From Rosellinia necatrix (Eukaryota > Ascomycota > Sordariomycetes > Xylariales > Xylariaceae): a DNA stretch of 64,000 bases. A program made the translations under genes and the position numbers. The stretch is taken from contig JAGYVD010000003.1 of NCBI GenBank assembly GCA_021209875.1, forward strand, positions 5,642,001-5,706,000. Reading direction: 5' to 3'. Below the pieces are notes generated by a model. That model ran no database searches. It was not told the origin of the DNA and saw only the letters and a program-made list of their open reading frames with translations. Below are positions 12,859 to 25,800 of this stretch, in pieces (the first letter of the stretch is position 1; each line of letters opens with the position of its first letter).

Positions 12859-15800
12859 AAATGCCGCGTTAAATTTTAAGCTTTTATTAATTTTAGCAAT
12901 TTTATTACATGTTTTTATAAAAGTGCGCCCCTTTTTTTAAGCTAGCTTTTATTTTTAATTATAAGCTGCGCTAGTTTTAATATTTTTTAATAAATTTTTT
13001 GCTGTATTATAATTAGTCTTTTATTATTTATTAATTAAATATATAACTTTATTTTTTATTTAATAAAATAATTTAAACTGTTTTATTTATAGTTAAATTT
13101 ATATTTTAAAATAATTTTATTTTCTAAATATTTTTTTATTAAAGTTTTATTTAATTTTTATTAAACTAAAAATAAAACTTATTGTTTAAATAAATCGCGT
13201 TTTTTAAAGTTATATATAAATGTTTTATAAAAATAACTAAATAAATATAAAATTTTTAAAAAATTTAATTTATAAGCTAGGTTTTTAATATATTGTTTAA
13301 TTATTTAAAATCTAGATTTTTATTATAAATACTTTTAAAATAGTCAGCTAAATAAATAATATTTTTATATAAGCATAAATAAATTTAATTTTTTTTTAAA
13401 TTTTAATAAGCAACGTTTTATATTATAGTTTTATTTTATAACAGCTTAAGCAAAATTTATTATAAAATATATATTTTTATAAAAATATTGATTAAAAAAC
13501 ATATTTTAATAAATTTTTAATTTTTTAAACTTTATTAACGTTTTTAATATGTTAAATAGTTTAAATTTAAATAATTATTTATAAAAATAAAGTATATAGT
13601 TTTATTATATATAACGTTTAAATTTTCTTATAAAAATATAATATTTATTTATTTTATTTTTAATTTTTAAAAATATAATATTATATTATTATTTTAACTA
13701 TTTAATTTTTATATTTTAAAAACTATTTATTTAAAAATAATATATATATGTTATTATTAGTTTAATATTTAAAGTTTTTAAATATTTTGCTAAAATTTAA
13801 ATATAAATTTTAGTTTTAATTAAAAATAATACTTTTAAAAATATTTAAATTACTTAATAAAAATTGTTTAATTAATATAATACTTTATTTTTCTGCTGTA
13901 TATTTTTATTCTTAAAATTAATAATATATATTTTAATATAAAGCAAAATATAGTTATTATTATATTATACGTTTTAAAATATAGCTTTTTTATTTAATTA
14001 TTAAAATATATTTTTATTTTAACTTTTAATAAAATAAAATAAAATTTATGTTTATAATATATATAAATAAAAATTATTAAGTTTAATTAGTTTTAATTTT
14101 TTATGAAAAATTGTTTATTAGTTTAGTTTAAATTATATATATTATAATATTTAATATAATCTTTTATTATTAATATTTTATTAGCTATAACAAATAGTTT
14201 TAGCGTTTATATTATATATTAAGCGTTATAATATTATTTATTATTATACGCTTATTTATATTTTTTTAACTATTTTAATTAAAATATATAAACGTTTTAT
14301 ATCCGCGTATATATTATATATTAGTTTGTTTATTATAATATTAAAAAAATATCCAGGTTTAAAATACATTATAACGTTTTTATTATTTTTTTTTTTAATA
14401 CCTTAAAATGTTTCAATATTTATATATATTTTTAATTGTTTATATTTGCTGCTATAAATTTATTTTTTAACGTTTTATTTATTACTGCTTTTAATATAAA
14501 TATATAAAACGCACCTTTTAATTTTTTTTATATTATGTTTAATATTAGTTTATTGTTTATTTTTTATAAGCTTTTTATTTATTTTTATATATTTAATATT
14601 ATTTATAAATAATTAAACGCGTTTAAAATATAAACAAGTTTTTTAATAAATAATATATATGTAGTTTATATTATAACAAATAAATAAATAAATAAATTAG
14701 TTTTTAGTTAGCACGTTTTATAGCTGTTATTTTTAACGTAATATATTTAATAATATTTTTAATAGCTAAATAATTAGTTAATATTATTATTAGTTTTTGT
14801 TTAACTAAATTATAATGTGCAGCTTTTAGCTGTTTAAATTAAGCATGCTATTTTTAGTTTTCAAAGCTTATAATTTATTTCTATATTCATTAATAATTTA
14901 TTTAAATATATTGCTAGTTAGATTTTTATATTAAATATAATATTTTATAGTTTTTATATTTATTTAAGTTTTAAATAAAATATTATTGTTTTAAATTTCT
15001 TTTATATTAATTTATTAATTTATAAAAATAGCTTTTATAAAAGTTGTAATAATATAACATAGTTTTTTATATATAATATTTTATATAGCTTTAAAAATGC
15101 TATTTTTATAAATATTAGTTTATAATACTTAGATTTTATATAATTTTTATATTTATTAAGTTTTTTGTTTTAATATAACTAGTTTATTTATTTTTATTAA
15201 TAAAGCGGTTTTTTTTTACCAAAAGTTTAATTAATTTAATATAATATAAGATTAAGCTGTATAAAAATTCTATTGTTTTTATATATTATTTAAAAGTTTT
15301 AGTTAATTTAAAAAGCTAAGTTATAAATTACTGCTTTGCAACTTTTTAATGTTGTTATTTTAAACATATTTATTTTAAATTAAAATAAGTTTATTAAAAA
15401 TATTTTATAAAAACTTTATTAATAATATAATTATATATTAATTTTAAACATTTAAAATATAGTTTTTAAATATTTTTATGTTGTTTTATTATTTTAAAAA
15501 TATTATTATATTATTTATAAAAGCTTTATAATATTTTTAATATGTTTTAAAAAGTTGTTTATATAACGCTGCATATATATTAAAAATTATAAAAACTTAT
15601 TAATATTATATAATATTTTTTATTTTTTAAACTAATAATAATAAATTAGTTTTTAAAGTTTAAATATATTAAAAACTGGTAAAAAAAAATTATATTAATT
15701 ATTGTTATAAAATGTTTTTTTAAAAACTTTAATAACTTCTGCTTGTAATAATAATAAATAATTATTTAATACTATTATTTTGTTTAAGTTTTTAAACCGA

Positions 15801-18800
15801 CAATTATTTAGTTTTTTATATTTTAATATTTAAAAGTTTTGTTTAGCTTAATATTAATCGCCAGGCTATAAATATAAAATATATAAATAAAATTAGTTTA
15901 TTAACCTATTTTATTGGTTTTTTTATATAGGTTGTTATAAAATTTATTAAAAAATCTATGTTTTTATAACTAAAAAATACGCGCAACTTATAAGCTTAAT
16001 TTTTAATGCAGTTATTTTTTATAAAAAAGCTTTTAGCTATTATTTAATTAATATATTAATAGTTTTTTATTTTATTATATATTATATTTTTTATTATTTT
16101 TTAAATTTTTTGCTAGTAATGTTTTTTAGCATATATATATATATTTTTAAATATAATAATTTCCGGCTTATTTATAAGTTGTTTAATTTTAAAACAAATA
16201 AAATTTTAAAAATTTTAAAATATACGATCTTTAAAATTAATAGAAATTTTCTTTTAGTTTTATAAAATTTATAATGTTTTTATTATATTTATAAATAACG
16301 TTTTAAATAAAAATATAGTCTGTTATATTTATATAATATTAACAATTTTATTTAATGTTAATATGTTTTAAAAAATACATTGTTAATTATTACTGCTATA
16401 ATTACTAAAGTTATTTTAAATTAAATATTTATATATATAAGTATTTTTATTTAATTAAATATTTAAAAAAGTTTTTTTTTTATAGTATTAAAAAGTATTA
16501 TTAAAAATAATTTTATATTATTAATTATATTAGCAACTATAGCTGCAACAGCTAATACTATTAAAGCTTTTTAAATATTATTATAAAATAACTTTAATTT
16601 TTATTTTTTATATTATTTTTATTTTAGTTTTTTAATTATTATAATATATTATTTTAACGTGTTTATTATAAGTAGTATATATAATATTTTTATATTAATA
16701 GTTATATTTATAGCTATAAAAATAGTTTTTAAAACTAAAAAGCTAAAACTATAGCCTGTTAGCAGTGCTTTATATTTAACAGCTATATATATATTTTTTT
16801 TTGTTTTAAAATAGATTTTTCTTTTGTTTGTTATATTTTTATATATTTATATTTTTATATTTTAACGTTAAATTTTATTTTAAATTTATTTAAAGCTAGA
16901 AATTATATTATATTTGTTTTATAGCTTATAGTTGTTTAATAAAAAAAAATTGTTTTTTAAAAACAGGTTAAGTTTTAGTTTTTAATTATTTATTTTTTTA
17001 TTGAATTTTTATTTTATTAGTTTTTTTATTGTTAGTTTTTTATAAATAAAAAAAATTCGGCTGATTTTAAAGTTTTATTAGTTTTAGTTTAATTTTTAAC
17101 AAAGTTTTTATTATTTTTTATTATATGTTTTAAAATATTTAAAAATACTTAGCTAATATATATCATATTTATATTTAAATTAATCTATATTTTTATTTTA
17201 TTGTTTATTTTAAAGTTTTATGTTTTAAATTATAATTATATATAATATATAAATTTTTATTTTTTTTATATTATATATTAAAACGTTTTTAATATTTTTG
17301 ATATTTTTAATATTTTATAAATAATTAATTATATTTATTTTTTAGCAAGCTTTTTTATTTTAAACAAACTGTTATATTATTAATAATATTTTTTTAGTTT
17401 GTTTATAATATTATAAATATTTAAAAAAATTATATTATAATATTAATGCTATGTAATATTTATATATCTGTTTTTTAAATTAAGTAGTAATTTTATTTAA
17501 AATCTTTTAAGTTATGTATTAAGTTTATATTTATATAAATATTAAATTTTTTTATCGCCGGTAGTAAATTTTTTATAGCATTAATAATATTTTAAATTTA
17601 TTATTAATTAATATAATGTTTTAAATATATTATTGTTTTGTTTGTTTTTAATAAATAATAATTTAATTAACTATTATTTATTTTTTAAAAATAAACTTTA
17701 TTATTTTAGTTGCTATAATTTTAAAGTTATAATTGTTAATATTATAATTATTATTTTAATTATATTAGTTATTTTTATAGTTTTTAGTTTTTTTATTATA
17801 ATTTTATAATAGTTATTGTTTTATTTTTAAAAAAATTAAATAAACAATTATTTTTTAGTTGTAGTTATATTAATTGTTATAATTATAATGATAATTATAT
17901 TTATAAATATTAGAACGTTGTTTATTTTATTATTGTTTTTTAGTATTGTTTTTAAATCGTTTATATAACCGGTTTTTGATCGATTTTATAAAAAGTAGCG
18001 ATTTTTTTGAAAAAATTTTGCTTTATTTATATATTTTAAAATATTAAAATTATAAATAGTGTTAAATATGCCGTATTTTTTATTTATTAATAATTTTTCG
18101 GCTAAATTTTATAAATTACTTTAGATTTTTTAATTTTAAGCATATATTTTTTATTTTTAGTTTTAAATAAATAGTTTTAAAATTATTTAATTTTTAGTTT
18201 TATATTATTATAGATTTATATTATTATTTTATGCTAGTTGCTATTATTAATACTTAAAATATTTATAACATATATATATTTTAGTTGTTTTTATATATAT
18301 TATAATAATATATATAAATTTTAGTATATATTTTATAAAATTAAATAATTATTTTAAACTTTTAAATCATAATATTTATATTTATTATAAAACGTTATTA
18401 TATAGCTTTAATAATATAATTAATATTTTTATAGCAGAGCTTAGTTTAAATAATTAAGCTTAATATATTATTTTTTATAAAACTACAAGTTTTATAAAAA
18501 TGTTTAAAATAATAATAAAACTTGTTTTTTATTTTATAGCATGTTTTTTTTTTAAAAATAAAGTTAAACAATTAATAAAAAATAAATATTTATAAATATT
18601 ATGTTTTTTTTTTTATTATGTTTAAATCGTTAAAATTATTACAAAAAAATTAAAAATATTAATTTTTTTCATAGTTTAATATTTTGCTATAAACGTTTAT
18701 AATTTAAGTTTTTATAAAATTTATTTAATTATAGTTATATTAAAACTAAACATTTATTTTATTGTTTTTATAGTTTAAATTTAATAAATTTTTAATAAAT

Positions 18801-19790
18801 CTAAGTTTATTAATCAGCTAGTTTTTTTTTTTGCTTTTATGTTTTATTTAAAATAATTAATAGTTTTGTAACGTTAATTAGCTTATAAATATTTAATTAA
18901 ATAATAATGAAGTTATAAAAATATTAAATTAAATAAATATTTTTTTTTATGGCTAGCTTTTTATTATATATATTGTTTTTTTTTTTTTATTATGTTTTTT
19001 TTTAATAGCTAAGAGCTGCAAAGTTTTATTTTTTAAGTTTAAGCTTTATTTTATTATTTTAATTATATTAGCTATTATAGTTTATATTTTTTATAGTTTT
19101 TATTTATTTATTATTTTATAAAAAAAATAAAAATTACAAATTAATTAAGATTTAATCTTTAAAAACTTTAGGTTTTTTTCTTTTTAAAAAGCGTTATTAG
19201 CTTCTGTTTTTAATTTATTATTTTTAATAATTGTTTATTTTTAGTTTAAGTTTTAAATATTTTATAGTTTTTATATTTTTATTTAACTTAAAATTTAGCT
19301 GTTTTTATTTTAAAGCATTGCTTTAAACATAAGTTTATTTTTTATTTATAATTATAAACAAACTTAATAAATTAATATAATAAATTATAATTTAAAATAA
19401 AATAATAAAATAAACATTTTATTTTTAACAGCTAAAATAAATATTTATAATATTTATATTATTATTAGCTAAAATATAAAAATATAATATTAAGCTTACT
19501 GCTGTTACAACTATATTTTTATAAAGTTTTTTAATATTTTTAATTAACTGTAGTTATTTAAACAACTTTTAAATTTTAATATAAATCGTTAATTAAAATA
19601 GTTTTAGCTTTAATAAAAATAGATCATATAAAAAAATAAGCTGTAGTTTTAGCTTGTTTAATTAAAATAATATAAAAGTTTTTGATAAATTATAAAATTT
19701 ATCGCTTAAAATGCTTTTATTTTTATTAAAATAAAAAAATAAAATAGTTTAATTTAATCTTTATAAAAAAACGTTATAAAAGCACTAATT
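12859..19790 (-). pseudogene. Internal region of W, coding relic not resolved
   Basis: About 6.9 kb of T-rich sequence with stops in all frames. It has the size of a gag-pol region. The minus-strand Asn-rich stretch at about 17700-17960 lies nearer the right LTR, which would be the 5' LTR if coding is leftward, so a gag C-terminus is plausible there. No conserved catalytic block was recognised elsewhere. The call is by position between LTRs. Confidence 0.4.
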
Positions 19791-19995
19791 TAAAAAGTGC
19801 ACTATAAAAAAAACCAAAAATAAATTATAAAAAATAAAAACCTAGCTATTCTTATTTAACTTATAAATCTAACTAAATACATAGGCCAGGGCCTACTTAT
19901 TAAAGCTAGTACTAAATAGTAAGGTGCGTAGCTTTACCACGCTATAAGTAGGGCTACAGCGCTTATATAAGCAACTCCCCCGTCGGCGCGTATTA
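19791..19995 (-). repeat. Right LTR of W (full length)
   Basis: 205 bp, the same length as the solo copy at 51883-52087 and its reverse complement apart from C/T and G/A changes. The inner ~35 bases are heavily changed (AAAAAGTGCACTATAAAAAAAA for a G-run version). The outer part, 19885-19990, is much less so (CAGGGCC, CTACAGCGCTTATATAAGC, CCCCCGTCGGCGCG). Confidence 0.85.
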
Positions 19996-21618
19996 TCTAC
20001 GGATTATTTAATATTAACAGAATTAATTAATAACTTAATATATTTTAAAACTATAAAAAAAACGATATAACAAATTAATATATTAAAATAAATTACAATA
20101 TTAAAATTTTTGAATATTATAAAAAATAAAAATATAACTAAAAAGGTTTTTTATTTTAAAGCAATTGTTTATATAAACAATAATATATTTCTAGCTTTTG
20201 TTAATATAGTTTTTTTTTTTAATATTATAAAAATATTTAATTATATATTATTTAACTGTTATTAAAAAATAATGAAACTTTTAAGCTAAACAGTATTAAA
20301 AGTGGTTTATAAATAACAGAATATGCCGATATTTATATTTAATTAAAAATATAAATAAATAATTTTAAACTGTAATATAACATATATATATTATCGATTA
20401 ATTTAATTATAAAATGCCATTAAAAATTAAATGTTTTAAATAATACTAGCTTTATATAATTTAAAATAAAAAATTAAAACAATAAGCTTTAAATAAATAA
20501 TTTAAATTAATATATTGTTTTATCAGTAATAAAAGTAGATAAACTAAAGTTTTATTATAAAATAATTTTTATTTAAGCAAAAATATTATTATAATTATAT
20601 TAGCGTTAAAAACAACGATTATAATAAAACATTTAAAAGTTTTAGTTATAAACTAAGTTTATGTAGTAATTTTAAACTTATTATAAATTTTATAAAAGTT
20701 TATATAATATTATATAAAATAATATAATAAATAAATATAACTAAGTTATAAAATTTATTAATTTTAAAACGCTATTGATAATTATATATAAAAAGATTTT
20801 TAAAATATTTAAAACATATGTAAATATATAAAATATAAAATATATATTAGCAATTTTTAAAAGCAGTAACTGGAGCTATATATAATATCTTAATTAAAAA
20901 TGTATTAAACGTATAAAAAAAAATGTTAATAATAAAAAAATAAATATAAGTATAGCTATTTTTATAATTTTCCTGATTTTATAAATAAAATATAGTAATT
21001 TTGGCTTAATAAATTAAAAATTTATATATTTTTAAACTAAAGCTTATAAATATATAAGCAGATTAAATAAATAATACGAAATTATTTTTATTTATTTTAC
21101 TTAAAGCTTAATAAATTTAATAATAATATGAAAATACTTATTTATTTTAAAACTAATATAAATATAAATAATTTAAGCTAGCAACTATATTAGCAGTTTT
21201 AAAAAATATATAAATAATTAAAATAATTTTATAATTATTAAGAAATGCTAAAAAGTAGAACTAATACTGCTGGGTTAACTTTGTTGAATTATATTACTAG
21301 TTTTTATTATATAATAAAATAATAAACTAAAGCTTATAATAAATTTTAAAAAAATAAATATAAAAGTTGTAAATAACGCTTATTTTTTTTTAAATAAAAC
21401 AATATATTAAAAGTTATATTTAGCGCTATAGTATTTATAGTTGTAAATATTATAAAAAATATTATTAATAACTTATAAAAAAACAAATAAATATAACACA
21501 GCTTTTGTTATTTTATATGATAAATTTATAGTTACAACAATAAAGTTAAAATTATTTTTAGATTTTTTAACATAGAATAAAAACTTAATAAAACTTTATT
21601 TATAAAAATTTTTTAATA

Positions 21619-21642
21619 TATATTAATAATATTATAATTTTT
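21619..21642 (+). other. RT catalytic motif of K with Asp-Asp changed to Asn-Asn
   Basis: Reads Y-I-N-N-I-I-I-F. In gypsy RTs this is Y-(L/I/V)-D-D-I-x-(I/V)-(F/Y). GAY to AAY at both Asp codons is the G-to-A change RIP produces. The two metal-binding Asp are lost, so the enzyme could not function. Confidence 0.7.
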
Positions 21643-22690
21643 TAAAACAATAATAAATTATATTTATTATTTAAATATTCTTTTAATATTTTTATAAAAT
21701 CAGGTTATATTATAACGTTTAAAAATATGTTTTTATATAACATAGATTTAAAACGTTAAAATAATATATATTTAAATTAAAGCTGTTTATAAATAAAAAA
21801 AAAATAAAGCTATAAAGAACTTAGTAATGCTTAAAAATTTTTAAAAACTTAAAAATAGATTAAAGCTTATAAGTTTTTAACGATGTTATATTTATTAGTT
21901 TATAAGCATTACTACGTTATTAAATAAATTTAAAATATTAACATTTAAAAACTGTTTAAAAAGCTAATCTTGTTAAAATTAAATAAGTATATAATTATTA
22001 ACTATTATTTAAAATATTATTTTTAAACTAGATTTTAAAATAAATATAATATTAACTTAAGTATAAAAATAATATAATAACATAATAGCTTATAAAAATA
22101 AAATATAAAACCAGGCATAAAAAGTATAAAATATTTTTAAAAACTATATTTATAAAGCTGTTAGCTTAGCGTTTTTAATTACAAGAAACTTTTTATTTTA
22201 TAAGTTAATTTAAAAGATTAAATAACATTAAAGCAAAGCTATATTAAAAGCAGAAAAATAATAAATTATAGTTTATATTATTTTTATTTTATATATTAAT
22301 ATTTATTAAAAATAATATAATATTTATAAAATTAAAACCTGTAGCTTAATATAAACATTAAAAAACTTTTTAATATTTTAATTATAATAAAATATATATA
22401 TATATAAATTATGCTGCGATAATATAAGCTTTTTAATTAATTGTTAAGCGTTTAAAAAATTTAGTTGTTTAATTAATTAAAAATATTTTTAGTTAAATAC
22501 AATAAAAAATTTAAATATATAATATATTAAATAAAATATTTATAAATACTAATATATTATTGAAATTATTTTAAACAAATAATGCTATTACTTTGTTTAT
22601 ATAGCTTTTTAAGCTTTTTAAAGCTATATTATTTTTAGTAGTAATTTAATAGCAAGCTAAAAAAAAACAGCCGGCTATTAAAAAAATTAA

Positions 22691-22695
22691 AACAG
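22691..22695. repeat. Target-site duplication of V, left (AACAG)
   Basis: AACAG directly before the left LTR, repeated at 29433-29437 directly after the right LTR. Five bases is the usual duplication for LTR retrotransposon integrases. Confidence 0.85.
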
Positions 22696-22897
22696 TGAGA
22701 AGATTAATATAAGGGTAGAAAGAAAAATGCTTTTTTAATTCCTCTGCTAGGTGGGGAATTCTAGTAAGTCTAGAATTAACCCCTGCAGGGGTGGCCGTAG
22801 GCCACCTATGGCTAGCTGTAGCTTATACAACTTATTTAATCTAATAATATATAAGCTGTTGGCTTAATTAATATAGGCCTTTTTAAAGATTTTATTA
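22696..22897 (-). repeat. Left LTR of V
   Basis: 202 bp, TGAGAAG..TTATTA. It keeps a perfect 7-bp stem hairpin GGTGGCC-GTA-GGCCACC at 22790-22806 and CCCCTGCAGGGG beside it. Compared with the right LTR, the differences are nearly all C/T or G/A. Confidence 0.9.
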
Positions 22898-25800
22898 AAA
22901 TGCCGGCAAATAAAAAAACAGCTACTGTTTTTAGTAATACGTTAGGTTGTTTTATAAAGCTATTTTTTATATTTAATTTTTTTTTTTATTTTAAAGTAAA
23001 AGCTGTTTTTTTTTTAATAATTGTTTATTATTTTTTAAATAACGTAGTTAATTTTAATATATTATTAGTTATATTTATATTTTTAGTTTTATTATTTAAT
23101 TAAATAATTAAATTTATTTTTTTATTAACGTAGTGTTTAAAATTCGTTTAATTTTATATATTTTTTAAGATTATTATTTAAGTGTTAATATTAGTTAGTT
23201 TTTATTAGCCCAGGCGTTAGTTTAATTTGTTTAAAAAATTATTTTAATTATATATATGTTTTAAATAAACTATTAATATTATTAAATAAATTTTATAGTG
23301 CTTTAGAAAATTTAATTTATAAGCTAAGTTTTTAATTTTTTTTATTGTTTAAAGTTCTACGCGTTATTATAAATATTTTTTAAAAGCTTGTTTAATAAAT
23401 AATATTTATTATATAAATATAACAGTATTTTTTATTAAAAATAAATTATAATATATAATGTTTATTATAATAATATTGTTTAGTTTATATTATAATAAAA
23501 TTTATTACTAGCTTAACGTTTTATTTAAAATAGTTTTTAAAGTTTTTATTTATTTTATGCTTAATTAATTAAACTAATTAATAATAAAATTTAAAAGTTT
23601 TAATAATTTAAATTTAAATAGCTGTTTATATAAAATAAATTATATTATTTATAACTATATAATATTAAAGTTTTATTATAATATTAAATATAAGTTAACT
23701 TAATTAAATTTAAAGTTTTTCAAGTTATAATAATATATTGTTTATTTAACTGTTTAGTTTTTTTTTTAATAATTTATTTTTTAAAATAATATATTATAAT
23801 TATTAATAGTTTTATGCTTAAAGCTTTTTATATTTTTTCAAAAATTAAACATAAATTTTACGTTTTAATTAAAAATAATGCTTTTAAAAATTTTTAATTA
23901 TTTTTAGGAATTATTTCGTAAATATATAAGCCTAGTTTTTAATTATATATTTTTATTTTTAAAAATAAGCAGGCTTTATTTAAATATATAATATAATATA
24001 GTTATTATTTAATTATATATATTATAACATTTTTATTTATTAACTGTTATAAAATATTTTTAATATTTATTAAAAATAGTTTTAATATAAAATTAATTGT
24101 TATTATTTATATAAATAACGTGTTTTTAAACGTATTAATTTAAAGATTTGTATAAGTTTAAATCAGTTTATATAATTAAAATTATAACTTAAACAGCATT
24201 TAATATATTTTTAATTAATTAAAATTTATAATAAATAAAACTTTTTAAAATTTTTTGTTATTTTTTTTAAACCGGCGTAATATTTATTATTATATATAGC
24301 TTTAAATATTTGTTTCATTATATTATATAAAACATATAATTGTTTTATTTTTAATATTTGTTATAAATTAAATTATTTATAATAAAAAAAAATGCTTAGG
24401 TTTAAAAAATATTATAACGTTTTTATTGTTTTAATAAAATTTTAAAATATTTAGTTTATTTATTATTTTATTATACTGTACGTTAGTTTAATAATTTTTT
24501 AAATTTTGTTTTTTATTTTTATTTATTACTACTTTTATTATATATTTTATTATGTTTTATATTAAGTTTAATATTACTAGTTTTTTAATTTTTATAACTT
24601 AGTTGTTTTATTTATAGCGTTTTATATTAATTTAAGTCTGTTTAATATATTTAATATATAGTTTAATTTTTTAATAAATAATATATTTAAAATTTATATT
24701 AAAAACAATATATTAAAAATTAATTAATTAAATATTTATATTATTTATAGCAGCTATATTAAATAATATTTAATCGATTATATTTTTAATTGCTAACTAG
24801 TTTATAAATATAATTATATTATTTTTATTAAATTAAACTATTATTTATAGTTTTTAAGCTGTTTAAATAAAATAAGCTATTTTTAATTTAAATAGTTTAT
24901 ATTTAATTTTAATTTGTAATAAACTACGCTTTAAATATATAATCAGTTTTATTTATATTTATAAAATTAAGTTTTTAAGCTTTTAATTATATTTTTGCTT
25001 ATATAAAATAATATAACTTTAAAACTATATTTTTAGTTTTATTTATTTATAAAAAAGCAGTTTTTTAAATTATAATATTGTAAAATTGTTTTATAATAAA
25101 TAATATTTTAAATAGCTTTAAATAAAGCTATTTTTGTTTTTATTAGTTTATAATATATATTATAAACATTATAAATATGTTTTTTGTTAAAAACTTTTTT
25201 TTTATATTTTTTATTAATAAGTTAGTTTTTAATTTTATAGTAGTTCTGCTAACTAAACATAATATAGAATTAAATTATAAAAAATCTGCTTATTTTAAAA
25301 TATTTTTTGTAGCTTGTAATATTTTTAAAAAACTAATTATTAAAATATTTATATTTGTTTAAAAGTAGTTAATAGTTTTAAAGCGTTAATATAAAATTTA
25401 AAAGTTTTATAAATAAATAGCTAATAAAGATTTTATAAAAATATTGCTATATTTTTTTATAAAATAATATAAAAATTCTTTTAAAATGTTTAAAATAATT
25501 TTATAATTATTAAAGTATATAATAATATTATTAATAAAATATTAATATTAATATATATATTTATGCAGCAGTTAATTTATATATTTTTATATATATATTA
25601 AAAATTATTATATTTTATTAATATTATATTAAATTATTTTAAGCTGTAAAATTAATTATAATAAATATATTTTAAATTTAAAATATATTAAAATTAATAA
25701 AAAATTCTGTCGCGTTAATAATTAATATATATTTTTGTTTAATAAGCTTTTAATTATTTTGTTTTATAAAAATAATAAATAATTATTTAAAACTCTTATT

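Larger units (their letters stand above)
12690..19995 (-). mobile_element. W: LTR retrotransposon, RIP-degraded, coding strand probably minus
   Basis: Bounded by direct copies of one LTR: a truncated one at 12690-12858 and a full one at 19791-19995. A third, solo copy at 51883-52087 in the opposite orientation gives the true length (205 bp). The inside is strongly T-rich on the plus strand, whereas the elements here whose direction I could read are A-rich on their coding strand; the minus strand also reads Asn/Lys/Tyr-rich at about 17700-17960, as gag tails often do. I could not find a reverse-transcriptase motif by eye, so the superfamily is open. No target duplication can be scored because the left LTR lacks its first ~36 bases. 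Confidence 0.7.
19996..22695 (+). pseudogene. K part 1: Ty3/gypsy pol relic (gag/PR side, RT, RNase H)
   Basis: The reverse transcriptase is readable on plus. YINNIIIF at 21619-21642 matches the YxDD-I-x-I-F/Y catalytic block with both Asp codons changed to Asn (G to A). It is followed by a K-x-x-F-L-Y and S-Y-K-E-L/F-L-K-x-L series as in gypsy RT, to about 21930. The RNase H C-terminal region follows at about 22380-22560. Integrase continues in the pieces at 29438 and 46119, showing that V and H split one element. The 5' part (19996-21450) gives no motif. No K LTR was found; the left side ends at W and the right at inverted Z2. Confidence 0.7.

Noticed and set aside
12684..20000. TCCGT / TCTAC as a mutated target duplication of W
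   Set aside because: The full LTR length from the solo copy shows that the left LTR is truncated, so the bases before 12690 belong to Z1 and cannot be W's duplication.
22900..23103. 67-codon plus-strand frame starting just after the left LTR of V
   Set aside because: Phe/Val/Ile-rich translation of T-rich DNA on what is probably the non-coding strand of V; no start context or homologous feature.
25177..25362. 61-codon plus frame in V
   Set aside because: Hydrophobic low-complexity product of T-rich DNA in a degraded retroelement.
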